Translations under genes and position numbers: made by a program
Notes under the pieces: model-generated
Databases searched by the model: none
What the model was told of the DNA's origin: nothing
What the model saw: only the letters and a program-made list of their open reading frames with translations
In this document: positions 38,106 to 47,879 of the stretch, piece after piece
Numbering within the stretch: position 1 is the stretch's first letter
How the letters are laid out: every line of letters starts with the position of its first letter
Source of the DNA: Bacteroidales bacterium
Lineage (GTDB): Bacteria > Bacteroidota > Bacteroidia > Bacteroidales > Muribaculaceae
DNA length: 64,000 nucleotides
Direction: 5' to 3'
NCBI GenBank assembly: GCA_910575545.1
Contig: CAJTFH010000019.1
Location: forward strand, 1-64,000

Positions 38106-41100
38106 ATGAAAAAGCTGTTTCTATTACTGACGGCAGTTCTTATGGCAGCAGTTTGCGCCTTGGCGCAAAACCGCTCCATATCGGGAACAGTCATCTCTGG
38201 TGATGACCAAGAGCCATTGGCCGGTGTGACAGTGATGCCGGTGGGTGGCGGACAAGGCACCGCCACTGACATCGACGGAAATTTCACCATCAACATTCCC
38301 GCCAGCGTCAACAAGCTCACATTCTCTTACATAGGGATGGAGCCTCAGACTTTAGAGGCCAAAAACGGTATGCATGTCGTGTTGACAAGCAACGCCACAA
38401 ACCTCGACGAGGTCATGGTGGTGGCCTACGGTACCGCTAAGAAATCCGCCTATACCGGTTCGGCATCCGTAATCAAAGCCGACGAGATTGAAGGCCGCAT
38501 GGTGACCGACGCAGTCAGTGCCCTTTCAGGCACAATGGCCGGGGTGCAGGTAATGCAGGCCGACGGTCAACCTGGTAGCGCCCCATCGGTTAGAATCCGC
38601 GGTATCGGCTCAATCAACGGTTCGTCGTCGCCTCTATATGTTGTTGACGGTATGCCTTTCGATGGCGACATCGCCACACTCAACACAATGGACATCGCTT
38701 CAATGACGGTTCTCAAAGACGCAGCAGCAGCAGCCCTGTACGGAGCCCGCGGTGCAAACGGCGTAATCCTTATAACCACCAAAAAAGGTAAAGAGGGGGA
38801 TGCCCGCATCACGTTTGACGCACGTTGGGGCGCCAACTCCCGTATGGTCAACGGATATGATGTAATCACAGACCCCGCCATGTATTATGAAATGGCCTAC
38901 ACCGCTTTGACAAACGGATACAAATACCACAATGGTTACGACGCTGCACGTGCACACCTCACCGCCAACAATGCCATGAACACGGCATTCGGACAGGGAT
39001 ATCAGGTTTATGACGTACCCGCAGGTCAGATGCTTATCGGCACAAACGGCAAACTCAACCCGAATGCACGCCTCGGCTATAGCAACGGCCACAACTATAT
39101 CGTGCCCGACGACTGGAAGAAAGAGACATTCCGCACCGGCCTGCGCCAGGAATACAATCTTTCTGTTTCCGGCGGTTCTGAACGCTTCAGCTTTTATGGC
39201 AGCGTAGGTTATCTCGGCGACGAAGGTATCATCGAAGGCTCCGCCTACGACCGTCTTTCCTCTCGTGTCGGAGTAGAGTACCAGGCGAAGAAATGGCTCA
39301 AACTCGGTTCGTCCATTGCCTACAACCATGTGACAATGGACTCTCCTTCGGGACAGACTGCCGCCGATGCAGCCTCTTCAGCCAACGCATTCATGATGGC
39401 CGACAACATTGCACCTATCTACCCGATGTATGTGCGCGACGCCCATGGCAACATCATGCGTGACGCAGGCACCGGACACCCCATTTACGACTATGGAGAC
39501 GGCAAATATGCCCTCGGTGCAGTGCGCAACTTCATGATGAACTCAAACCCTGCATCCAACTTCCTTTACAACACAGACCAATTGCTGATGGATGTGCTTG
39601 ATGCCAAATGGTATGCAACCATCAACCCTATCGAAAACCTCAACATCACAGGGACTATAGGATATTTCCTTGACAACACCCGCAACCATACCCTCATGAA
39701 CGGGTTCTATGGTTCGGTGAGTGAACAAGGAGGTCTTGCACAGCAGCAGCAGAGCCGTCTGCGCGGCCTCAACATCCAGGTTCTGGCCAACTACCGCAAA
39801 ACCTTCGCTGATGTGCACCACACCGACTACATGGTCGGCTATGAAAGCTATGAGCGTGACAGCGAAACAGTCGAAGCATGGGGTTACAACCTCTATGACC
39901 CTAATTCCTGGTTCGTTTCCAACACCCTCAACAATGCAAACCGTAAAGGTGCCGGCTCACGTTCAGGTTATGCTACACGAGGCATCTTCGGCCGTGTGAA
40001 CTACGACTATGACAGCCGCTATTTCGCCAGCGTCTCCTATCGTCGCGACGCATCATCAAACTTTGCCCCCGACCATCGCTGGGGTAACTTCTTCTCGGTG
40101 TCGCTTGCCTGGGACGCAGCCAAGGAAACCTTCCTCAAAGACCAGACATGGATTGACCTCCTCAAAGTGAAGGCATCTTACGGTCAGCAGGGTAATGATA
40201 ACCTCTACCCCGGTCTGGAAGTATCGCCTTATTATGAAGACATCTACACCGTTGAGGGCACAGACGCCTGGTCTGACGGCAACCTGAAACAGAAAGGTAA
40301 TCCCGACCTGACATGGGAAACCTCAAACGCGTGGAACGCAGGTATCGATTTCAGCTTCTTCCACGGACGCATCGAAGGTACATTGGAGTACTTCCTGCGC
40401 CAGACCTCCGACATGCTCTACAACAAGCCCGTTGCCCCGTCAAACGGTTTTTCATCGATTCCTATGAACGTTGGTTCGATGCGCAACTCAGGTCTTGAAT
40501 TCGAGCTCAACTTCCGCCCTATCGACCTCAAAAACATCACATGGGAACTCAACGTAAACGGCACCTGGATTAAAAACAAGATCCTGAAGCTCCATCCGGA
40601 TCTCGGCGGCCAGCTCATCTCCGGCATCCGTATCCTCAAAGAGGGGAGCTCGCTCTACAACTACTACATGGTTGAATATGCCGGCGTCGACTACAACAAC
40701 GGTGAACCCCTCTTCTGGGCAAAAGACGGTAACGGCAACGAATACAAGACCCCGAGCTTCGACATCGCCGCCGACACCAACCTAAAAGAAACAGGCAACT
40801 GTCTGCCGACATTCTACGGAGGTTTCGGAACAACCCTGCAGGCTTATGGCGTAGACCTGTCTGTGCAATTCGGCTTCCAGCTCGGCGGTAAGATGTATGA
40901 CGAAGGATATGGCATGCTGATGCACTCCGGCGACCTCACGAACCTGGGACGCAACTGGCATGTCGACGCCCTCGAAGCATGGACTCCCGAAAACCGCGAC
41001 GCGAAATATCCGAAGCTCGACTCACAGCGAACCTACGACCTTGGGGCACAGAACACGACATTCAACCTGATCAGTTCCAACTACCTGTCGATCAACAACG

Positions 41101-41300
41101 TCACAATCGGCTACACGCTTCCTGAAAAATGGACGCGTAAAATCGGACTTGAGAACGTACGCCTCTACGGATCAGCCGACAACGTGGCACTTTGGACCAA
41201 ACGTAAAGGCCTCGACCCCCGCATCGGCTTCGGCTCAACCTCAGCCGGACAGTATTCAGCCCTGCGTAACATTTCGGGCGGTCTCCGTGTGCAATTCTAA
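38106..41300 (+). CDS. SusC/RagA-family TonB-dependent outer-membrane transporter
   Basis: 1064 aa. Signal peptide, a carboxypeptidase-D-like domain (ISGTVISGDDQEPLAGVTV), TonB box region (DEVMVVAYGT), plug with SVRIRGIGSINGSSSPLYVV and LKDAAAAALYGARGANGVI, and a ~22-strand barrel ending in LRVQF. With SusD it imports oligomers across the outer membrane, powered by TonB. The substrate cannot be told: no glycoside hydrolase or peptidase gene is in the operon. susD starts 29 bp downstream. Confidence 0.95.
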   Translation: MKKLFLLLTAVLMAAVCALAQNRSISGTVISGDDQEPLAGVTVMPVGGGQGTATDIDGNFTINIPASVNKLTFSYIGMEPQTLEAKNGMHVVLTSNATNLDEVMVVAYGTAKKSAYTGSASVIKADEIEGRMVTDAVSALSGTMAGVQVMQADGQPGSAPSVRIRGIGSINGSSSPLYVVDGMPFDGDIATLNTMDIASMTVLKDAAAAALYGARGANGVILITTKKGKEGDARITFDARWGANSRMVNGYDVITDPAMYYEMAYTALTNGYKYHNGYDAARAHLTANNAMNTAFGQGYQVYDVPAGQMLIGTNGKLNPNARLGYSNGHNYIVPDDWKKETFRTGLRQEYNLSVSGGSERFSFYGSVGYLGDEGIIEGSAYDRLSSRVGVEYQAKKWLKLGSSIAYNHVTMDSPSGQTAADAASSANAFMMADNIAPIYPMYVRDAHGNIMRDAGTGHPIYDYGDGKYALGAVRNFMMNSNPASNFLYNTDQLLMDVLDAKWYATINPIENLNITGTIGYFLDNTRNHTLMNGFYGSVSEQGGLAQQQQSRLRGLNIQVLANYRKTFADVHHTDYMVGYESYERDSETVEAWGYNLYDPNSWFVSNTLNNANRKGAGSRSGYATRGIFGRVNYDYDSRYFASVSYRRDASSNFAPDHRWGNFFSVSLAWDAAKETFLKDQTWIDLLKVKASYGQQGNDNLYPGLEVSPYYEDIYTVEGTDAWSDGNLKQKGNPDLTWETSNAWNAGIDFSFFHGRIEGTLEYFLRQTSDMLYNKPVAPSNGFSSIPMNVGSMRNSGLEFELNFRPIDLKNITWELNVNGTWIKNKILKLHPDLGGQLISGIRILKEGSSLYNYYMVEYAGVDYNNGEPLFWAKDGNGNEYKTPSFDIAADTNLKETGNCLPTFYGGFGTTLQAYGVDLSVQFGFQLGGKMYDEGYGMLMHSGDLTNLGRNWHVDALEAWTPENRDAKYPKLDSQRTYDLGAQNTTFNLISSNYLSINNVTIGYTLPEKWTRKIGLENVRLYGSADNVALWTKRKGLDPRIGFGSTSAGQYSALRNISGGLRVQF

Positions 41301-41329
41301 TTGTCTGACTAACATTAACGGATAAAACA

Positions 41330-42985
41330 ATGAAAACAAAGATATATCTTTCGATGGTTGCTGCAGGCGCACTGCTGGCCGCGTGCAACGACCTTGACCA
41401 GCTCCCCACAGGCGGAACGGCCACCGAAAGCCAAAAAGAAGAAAATGTGAAGCTGAATCCGGAGCTTGCATCGGCAGCCGTCAACTCGCTGCCGAACCAG
41501 GTCAACAGCTTTATGACTGAATTTGAGACACATATCGACTTCGGATGGGGTTCGATGATGCTCATGACTGATATGCGCGGAATCGACATGTCGTCGAATG
41601 TGAGCAACTATCAGCACTACTCCGCAGCGATGGAGATGTCTGACTTCGGCGGACGTTACTACGACAACCTCTATTATTGGAACTACTCGTTCAACACCGT
41701 CCGTTCCGCCAACATGGTAATCGCATCAATCCCCGCTGACACTGACAACCAGTTGCTGATGTATTACCGTGCCAACGGACTGGCCTTCCGCGCTTTTGCC
41801 TATTTCAACCTGGCTCAAATGTACCAGTTCACCTATGCAAAAGACCCCAATGCCCTTTGCGTGCCTATTATTCTTGACACCAATATGAACGAAACCGCAA
41901 CCAACGGATGCGCCCGTTCAACAGTGTCGCAGGTCTACACTCAGATTATCGACGACCTGACAGAATCCATATCCCTCTTTGAAGCAGCAGCCAAGAGCAC
42001 AGAAGACCATCCCGAAGGGGTGACCCGCGAAAACCAGGCCAATACCACCAATATCGTAAAGACCTTCGCCAACGCTACTGTAGCCTACGGTCTGCGTGCA
42101 CGCGCACACCTGTTCAGCCTCAAATATAAAGAAGCAGCCGATGATGCCCAAAAAGCCATCGACCTTGCAAAAGAAGACGGGCTGGAACCCTACGGGCGTA
42201 ACGACGTTGCCATTCCGGCATTTATTAAACTCCAGGACAAGAGCTTCATATGGGGTATGTATGCTGATCCCGGTGAAAGTGAATATATTGGTGTAGCTAA
42301 TCGCGCATCACACCTTACCGGATGGCAGACCAACGGATATGCCCCAACCGGTGTATACCGCCGCATCAACAAAATACTTTATAACACAATCCCCGCGTCG
42401 GATGTGCGTAAAGGTTGGTGGCTCGACGGTAGCGGCAAAGCTCCCGCATCGCTTCCGGGCACATATGCCAATTACATCACATCGGGTGTAACTGCAGCAG
42501 GTAACGCAGAATTCCCTCCCTATGCACAGTTGAAATTCGGCTCTTATGGCGACGCACCCCAGGCATCCGGAGCCATCGACGTTCCGCTGATGCGTGTAGA
42601 AGAGATGTATCTCATCCTCGCGGAGGCGCAGGGAATGCTGACCCCGACAACCGGGGCGAAGACCCTCTCAGACTTTGTGAAGACTTATCGCCAGCCAGAC
42701 TATTCATTCAACGGCTCCACACCGGATGCAGTACGTGAAGAGGTATGGCGCCAGCGCCGCATCGAACTTTGGGGCGAAGGATTCGCCTATTATGACCTGA
42801 TGCGTCTGCAGAAAGGTGTTGACCGCCGTGGCGGCGGTTTCCCGGCCGAGGTGGTGCTTAACGTAGCACCCGACAACACCTGTCTGCTGTTCGACATACC
42901 GCAGAGCGAAATCCAGCGCAATCCTCTGATTGTAAACGGCACGAACGGCTCGGTCATCCCGACCCCGGTTGCCGACATTGAATAA
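41330..42985 (+). CDS. SusD/RagB-family nutrient-binding lipoprotein
   Basis: 551 aa. Lipobox LLAAC (Cys19). Helical TPR-like scaffold and SusD hallmarks: RANGLAFRAFAYFNLAQMY, RARAHLFSLKY, VPLMRVEEMYLILAEAQ, and EVWRQRRIELWGEGFAYYDLMRLQKG. Forms the lid over the SusC barrel on the cell surface. A strong hairpin lies between its stop and the next gene. Confidence 0.94.
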   Translation: MKTKIYLSMVAAGALLAACNDLDQLPTGGTATESQKEENVKLNPELASAAVNSLPNQVNSFMTEFETHIDFGWGSMMLMTDMRGIDMSSNVSNYQHYSAAMEMSDFGGRYYDNLYYWNYSFNTVRSANMVIASIPADTDNQLLMYYRANGLAFRAFAYFNLAQMYQFTYAKDPNALCVPIILDTNMNETATNGCARSTVSQVYTQIIDDLTESISLFEAAAKSTEDHPEGVTRENQANTTNIVKTFANATVAYGLRARAHLFSLKYKEAADDAQKAIDLAKEDGLEPYGRNDVAIPAFIKLQDKSFIWGMYADPGESEYIGVANRASHLTGWQTNGYAPTGVYRRINKILYNTIPASDVRKGWWLDGSGKAPASLPGTYANYITSGVTAAGNAEFPPYAQLKFGSYGDAPQASGAIDVPLMRVEEMYLILAEAQGMLTPTTGAKTLSDFVKTYRQPDYSFNGSTPDAVREEVWRQRRIELWGEGFAYYDLMRLQKGVDRRGGGFPAEVVLNVAPDNTCLLFDIPQSEIQRNPLIVNGTNGSVIPTPVADIE

Positions 42986-42995
42986 ACGCCCGACC

Positions 42996-43030
42996 GCCTG
43001 ATAAACAGCTTTACAGGCTGTTTGTCAGGC
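42996..43030 (+). terminator. Intercistronic hairpin between susD and the third gene
   Basis: 14-bp stem (GCCTGATAAACAGC at 42996-43009; GCTGTTTGTCAGGC at 43017-43030, one G-U) without a T run. More likely an mRNA-stabilising or attenuating 3' structure that sets the ratio of SusCD to the downstream lipoprotein than a full terminator. Confidence 0.6.
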
Positions 43031-43082
43031 AGCCAGGAATTTCAAAAAGACAAGTTCATTTTAAACAAAAGCATATAATAAA

Positions 43083-44846
43083 ATGAAATACAACAAAATA
43101 TACCTCGGTTTGGGCGTGTTGGCCGTTTCGCTTGCATCATGCAGTGAAGACGTGGAATACACCCCCGCCGCGGCTGTGAACACCCCGCCGGTCTATTTCA
43201 GCATAAACGACGAATCGGCAATTGACCTTGAAGAGGGAGATACCTACTTCACCATCAAAGTCTACCGCCAGAATACCGCTTCTGCAGGAGAATATAAACT
43301 CAATGCCACTGTCTCAAACGAGAATGGCACTCCTGTTACGGCCGGCCTCTTCCGTATCTGCGAACCGAAAATGGAAAACGGCGAAGTAGTAAAGGATGAA
43401 GAGGGAAATATCGTGTATGAAGACTACAACGAAGGCACTCCTCTCGACGGCCAGGCAGAGCTGTCAGCCGAATTTGCGGCGGATTCCGGCGAGACAGGCA
43501 TAAGGATTGACTTCGGAAGCACCGACAACCTGGTTGAAAAAGAGGTTTACAAGTTCGATGTCAAGGCTTCAGGAGAGTCATCGCCTTACTTTATCACCAA
43601 CCGTGTCTATGACGTATGCTTTATGAGATGGGTTACACTGCAGGATTGCAAAATTTACGATAATACCCTTTGGCAACCTTTTGGCGGTGAAAAACTCACA
43701 TTCCCTGTTACAGTGCAGGAACATCCTACTAAGAAAGGTTTCTTCCGAGTGCATGCTCCATACAAGAACAGTGATTATGGAAGCTATTACCATTATACAG
43801 GTACAACACCGGACTATCTTTACATTAATGCCACTGTAGCCAACGAGGCATATTTCTGCGATTCAAAAGGTAATCCTGTTACTTCTTACAACACACATAT
43901 CCAATGTGTACAGAACGAAGGATTCCAGGAGAACTACGGTAATGTAAAACTTGAATGTCTCTACAGCCACTTCCTTCTTAAAGAAGACTTTAAAAACGGC
44001 TCACAAACATCAGAATACGCCAATTACAGCGGTGCAGCCGGTTCTCTGACAGTCAATGAAACACTCCAGACACGTAAAGTTAAATTTAACAGCGGCAGAC
44101 TCTACAGCATGCTTACCAATATAGGCGGCAGCTACAAAGACGGAGTATTCTCCGGCGGTCTTGAGCAAGGTTCTCCAGGTAGCGAATGGGAACTTTGGCT
44201 CGACGGTGCTAATGAAGATGAAAGCTGGGTTGAACTTGGCGTTTGCCAGTATACCGACGGCTTCCTCGGGGTTTACTACAATCAAGCAGGCCTGAAAGTA
44301 GAGACATATGAAGTACCCATAAAACAAAACAGTGAAAAAGCCGGTCTCTACCGCCTCGTTGCACCTTACGGCAATATCTACTGGCCAGACTATGGAACGG
44401 AGGAAAGCAATCAATATAATATCGACATTGATGTATCCGACCCAGACTATGTAATAGTTGATATTCAGAAGGCCTATGAGGATGCAGACGGTATCATTCA
44501 GATAGCTAACGCTACGGCTCTCTACACAAGCGGAAAACTTTCGGATAACACAGGCAAGCCAATCCAATATACCAAGCAGCAGATTATTGAGCAAGGTCTG
44601 AACGACACGATGAAAGACGGTGTAATCACTATCTCGCATCCGGCGATTATCACACCTGAAGGCAATGTTGGATGGCTGTGGCTTACCGACAATTATCCCT
44701 CATTCCAGCCAGCCAAGATTGTGTTGCCTACCTCCGGGGGATCAAATGTTGCAGCAAAAAGCGTTGCCGCCAAGAGCAAACGCCTTCCGGCGGTGAAATC
44801 TCTCCGTCCGGAACTGCTCGGAATCCCGACATATAAAGTGAAATAA
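43083..44846 (+). CDS. Lipoprotein of the SusCD operon, unknown family
   Basis: 587 aa. Lipobox SLASC (Cys20). An N-terminal beta-rich module (VYFSINDESAIDLEEGDTYFTIKVYRQN) resembles the Ig/Calx-beta-like domains of surface lipoproteins, followed by a long strand-rich region with repeated VPIKQNSEKAGLYRLVAPY-type segments (a similar PVTVQEHPTKKGFFRVHAPY occurs earlier, suggesting two related domains). By position it is the third surface lipoprotein of the locus, like SusE/SusF, but I do not recognise the family. Confidence 0.7.
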   Translation: MKYNKIYLGLGVLAVSLASCSEDVEYTPAAAVNTPPVYFSINDESAIDLEEGDTYFTIKVYRQNTASAGEYKLNATVSNENGTPVTAGLFRICEPKMENGEVVKDEEGNIVYEDYNEGTPLDGQAELSAEFAADSGETGIRIDFGSTDNLVEKEVYKFDVKASGESSPYFITNRVYDVCFMRWVTLQDCKIYDNTLWQPFGGEKLTFPVTVQEHPTKKGFFRVHAPYKNSDYGSYYHYTGTTPDYLYINATVANEAYFCDSKGNPVTSYNTHIQCVQNEGFQENYGNVKLECLYSHFLLKEDFKNGSQTSEYANYSGAAGSLTVNETLQTRKVKFNSGRLYSMLTNIGGSYKDGVFSGGLEQGSPGSEWELWLDGANEDESWVELGVCQYTDGFLGVYYNQAGLKVETYEVPIKQNSEKAGLYRLVAPYGNIYWPDYGTEESNQYNIDIDVSDPDYVIVDIQKAYEDADGIIQIANATALYTSGKLSDNTGKPIQYTKQQIIEQGLNDTMKDGVITISHPAIITPEGNVGWLWLTDNYPSFQPAKIVLPTSGGSNVAAKSVAAKSKRLPAVKSLRPELLGIPTYKVK

Positions 44847-44896
44847 ACCCTACCCCATCTTCTGCATAAAAGGCGGAATGATGTGGAAGCAAAGCT

Positions 44897-45126
44897 AAGG
44901 CGTTGGTCGAAATTCGACCAACGCCTTTTTTGCACCCGGATGGAGAGTGGGCTGTCAGTAATCACGAAGCGCTTTGCTTGGCAAAGAATGGTCAGATGGC
45001 AGGAGCCTGAGGGTGAGGTGAGTTGACAAAGATCAATGACCGTTATCGACCTTTGTACGCCCCGCCTTAGCGAAAGCCCCGAAGCTCTCGGGCGACGACC
45101 CGGATGAGCCATTATGACACGCCCTC
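44897..45126 (+). repeat. Dispersed hairpin repeat, copy B (longest)
   Basis: Begins with a perfect 13-bp terminator-like hairpin (44899-44925, single A loop) followed by TTTTTT, then GGATGGAGAG, GGAGCCTGAGGGTGAGG, GCGACGACCCGGATGAGCC and ATTATGACACGCCCTC. About 230 bp; relative to copy C it has extra segments. Here the hairpin is well placed to terminate the SusCD operon 53 bp upstream. Confidence 0.88.
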
Positions 45127-45292
45127 TTCATGATAGAAATTGCACCGGAATTACACATCGGCACAAGTCTATTCTAATTTGACTCAATCTAATCGAGGCA
45201 TGATGAACCGGGGGGGAAATATGTCGGGGAATGATGTTGAAGAATATGGTAATTTTATGCGGGAATGGCGCGGATATTCAGGAGATATTCAG

Positions 45293-45300
45293 TAGATTTG
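45293..45300 (+). promoter_or_regulatory. Promoter -7 box for ald
   Basis: TAGATTTG followed by CG. The ~97-nt leader contains CCGGGT and ACCCGG arms about 50 nt apart that can pair. Between repeat copy B and this box I see nothing else. Confidence 0.45.
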
Positions 45301-45404
45301 CGGACGGACGTAACCGGGTGGGTATGGATGCGTCTGCCGGGTTTTGCCATTTGCTTACCCGGGTGGGGATTTAACCAACTTACCAATCAAACAAACTTAC
45401 GATT

Positions 45405-46511
45405 ATGATTATCGGAGTTCCCAAAGAAATCAAAAACAACGAGAACCGCGTGGCAGTTACCCCTGCCGGCGTGCGTGAGATGGTGGCCCGTGGCCACGAG
45501 GTTTATGTGCAGACAACGGCCGGGAACGGCTCGGGATTCTCCGACGATGAATACCGCGCCGCCGGAGCCAAGATGCTGCCTACGATTGAAGATGTCTATG
45601 CCATCGCGGAAATGATTGTCAAGGTCAAAGAGCCTATCCGCCCGGAATACGGATTGATACGCAAGGGGCAGCTATTGTTTACCTACTTCCATTTCGCATG
45701 TGACCGCGCCCTGACAGATGCGATGATAAAAAGCGGGGCTGTGTGCATCGCCTATGAGACTGTGCGGCTTGCCGACGGCTCACTGCCGCTGCTGATTCCG
45801 ATGAGCGAGGTTGCAGGGCGCATGTCGGTGCAGGAGGGCGCCCGCTTTCTTGAGAAGCCCCAGGGCGGACGCGGCGTGCTGCTCGGAGGTGTGCCGGGAG
45901 TGAAACCTGCCAAAGTGCTGATTCTGGGCGCCGGGGTTGTCGGGCGTAATGCCGCGCTGATGGCGGCGGGGCTTGGTGCCGACGTGACCATAGCTGACAT
46001 ATCGTTGCCGGTGCTCCGCCATGTTGCCGATGTTATGCCGAAAAATGTCAAGACACTCTTTTCATCACGCCATAATATCGAGATGGAACTGCCGACGACA
46101 GACCTGGTAATAGGTTCAGTGCTGATACCCGGAGCCAAAGCGCCCCACCTGGTGACCAAGGATATGCTGACCCTGATGCGCCCCGGCTCGCTGCTGGTCG
46201 ATGTTGCCATAGACCAGGGCGGCTGCTTCGAGACGTCGCATCCTACGACCCACTCCGAGCCAACATACACGGTCGACGGAGTAGTGCATTATGCCGTGGC
46301 CAATATACCGGGAGCCGTTCCGTTCACATCCACGCTTGCTCTGACCAATGCCACCCTCCCCTACGCCCTGCGGTTGGCAGACAAGGGGTGGCGCGATGCC
46401 TGCAAGGCCGACAAGGCACTCGCCCAGGGACTCAATGTTGTTGACGGCAAGGTTGTGTTCCCCGCCGTTGCAGAAGCCTTCGACCTGCCGCTGGAGCAAA
46501 TAGATTTGTAA
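45405..46511 (+). CDS. ald: Alanine dehydrogenase
   Basis: 368 aa. N-terminal MIIGVPKEIKNNENRVAVTP and VKVKEPIRPEY are the AlaDH/PNT signature, followed by the Rossmann GVPGVKPAKVLILGAGVVGRNAA and the C-terminal QGGCFETSHPTTHSEP with VANIPGAVPFTST. Oxidatively deaminates L-alanine to pyruvate with NAD, or the reverse. Full length. The gene lies between two inverted repeat copies together with ychF and the M13 peptidase gene. Confidence 0.95.
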   Translation: MIIGVPKEIKNNENRVAVTPAGVREMVARGHEVYVQTTAGNGSGFSDDEYRAAGAKMLPTIEDVYAIAEMIVKVKEPIRPEYGLIRKGQLLFTYFHFACDRALTDAMIKSGAVCIAYETVRLADGSLPLLIPMSEVAGRMSVQEGARFLEKPQGGRGVLLGGVPGVKPAKVLILGAGVVGRNAALMAAGLGADVTIADISLPVLRHVADVMPKNVKTLFSSRHNIEMELPTTDLVIGSVLIPGAKAPHLVTKDMLTLMRPGSLLVDVAIDQGGCFETSHPTTHSEPTYTVDGVVHYAVANIPGAVPFTSTLALTNATLPYALRLADKGWRDACKADKALAQGLNVVDGKVVFPAVAEAFDLPLEQIDL

Positions 46512-46592
46512 CGTGCCATGACAGAGGATTCCAAAGAGGCCTTTGAGCGCTTTATGGGATTTTAAAGGCTTTCGGCTTTGGTGAAAAATTAG

Positions 46593-46637
46593 TAAATTTG
46601 TGGTCGCAACCTGAGGCATGTGCCTGTAGTTGCGACC
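46593..46637 (+). promoter_or_regulatory. ychF promoter with hairpin at the predicted transcript 5' end
   Basis: -7 box TAAATTTG (46593-46600) is followed at once by a 9-bp perfect stem (GGTCGCAAC 46602-46610, GTTGCGACC 46629-46637), with GGCA/TGCC pairing within its loop. The transcript would start at or inside the stem and reach the ychF start after ~140 nt. Confidence 0.5.
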
Positions 46638-46745
46638 ATAATATCAATTTGCAAACCACACGGGTGGAATTATTTTTCCAAAAACGGGTTGCAAACGCTA
46701 TGGACTGTGAACTTAAGGTAGAACCTAAAAAACCAGAACCGATAT

Positions 46746-47849
46746 ATGTCATTGCAATGCGGAATCGTAGGGCTTCCGAATGTTGGGAAGTCGACTTTGT
46801 TTAACTGTCTGTCAAACGCCAAGGCCCAGTCGGCCAATTTCCCATTCTGCACAATAGAGCCGAATGTGGGAGTGATAACCGTGCCCGATGAGAGGCTGAA
46901 CAAGCTCGTTGAGATGTGCCAGCCCCGCTCTGTGGTTCCTGCCACAGTTGAAATCGTTGACATTGCCGGGCTGGTGAAGGGTGCGAGCAAGGGTGAAGGC
47001 CTGGGCAACAAGTTCCTGGCCAATATCAGGGAAACAGACGCCATAATCCATGTGCTGCGCTGCTTTGACGATGACAATATCACCCATGTTGACGGCACTG
47101 TAGACCCGGTGCGCGATAAGGAGATTATCGACTATGAGCTGCAACTCAAAGACCTCGAGACCATTGAGGGACGCATTGCCCGCACCCAGAAACAGGCGCA
47201 GACCGGCGGCGACAAGGTTGCAAAGATGCAATATGAGGTGCTCAAACGGTTCAAAGATGCACTCGACCAGGGGAAACCGGCCCGTTCAGTGGAGCTGGAG
47301 ACTCCGGACGAACAGAAATATGCCCGCGAGCTGTTTCTTCTGACCAACAAACCGGTGCTTTATGTTTGCAATGTTGACGATGCATCGGCTGTTGACGGCA
47401 ACAGATATGTCGACGCCGTGCGCCAGGCCATAGCAGGGGAAAACGCCCAGCTGCTTATTGTCGCGGCACAGACCGAGGCCGACATTGCCGAATTAGACAC
47501 CTTTGAGGAACGCCAGGAATTCCTCAATGAAATCGGGCTGGAGGAATCCGGAGTCTCGCGTCTGATCCGGGCCGCATACGCCTTGCTTAACCTGCAGACC
47601 TTCTTCACTGCGGGTGCCGATGAGGTGAGGGCATGGACATTCCTGCGCGGAGCGAAAGCCCCCCAGTGCGCCGGAGTGATCCACACCGACTTTGAAAAAG
47701 GCTTTATCCGCGCCGAAGTGATAAAATACGACGATTTCGTTAACCTCGGCGGTGAACAGGGCGTGAAAGAAGCCGGGAAACTCGCTGTTGAAGGGAAAGA
47801 ATATGTAGCACAAGACGGAGATATCATGCATTTCCGCTTCAATGTCTGA
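46746..47849 (+). CDS. ychF: Redox-regulated ATPase YchF (OLA1 family)
   Basis: 367 aa. N-terminal P-loop GLPNVGKSTLFNCLS, the switch region DIAGLVKGASKGEGLGNKFL, and NxxE-type specificity loop region, then the TGS-like C-terminus FFTAGADEVRAWTFLRG ... AQDGDIMHFRFNV. An Obg-related enzyme that prefers ATP and associates with ribosomes. The M13 peptidase gene follows after 30 bp. Confidence 0.95.
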   Translation: MSLQCGIVGLPNVGKSTLFNCLSNAKAQSANFPFCTIEPNVGVITVPDERLNKLVEMCQPRSVVPATVEIVDIAGLVKGASKGEGLGNKFLANIRETDAIIHVLRCFDDDNITHVDGTVDPVRDKEIIDYELQLKDLETIEGRIARTQKQAQTGGDKVAKMQYEVLKRFKDALDQGKPARSVELETPDEQKYARELFLLTNKPVLYVCNVDDASAVDGNRYVDAVRQAIAGENAQLLIVAAQTEADIAELDTFEERQEFLNEIGLEESGVSRLIRAAYALLNLQTFFTAGADEVRAWTFLRGAKAPQCAGVIHTDFEKGFIRAEVIKYDDFVNLGGEQGVKEAGKLAVEGKEYVAQDGDIMHFRFNV

Positions 47850-47879
47850 ACAAAACAGAACTTTAACCACAATAACACA

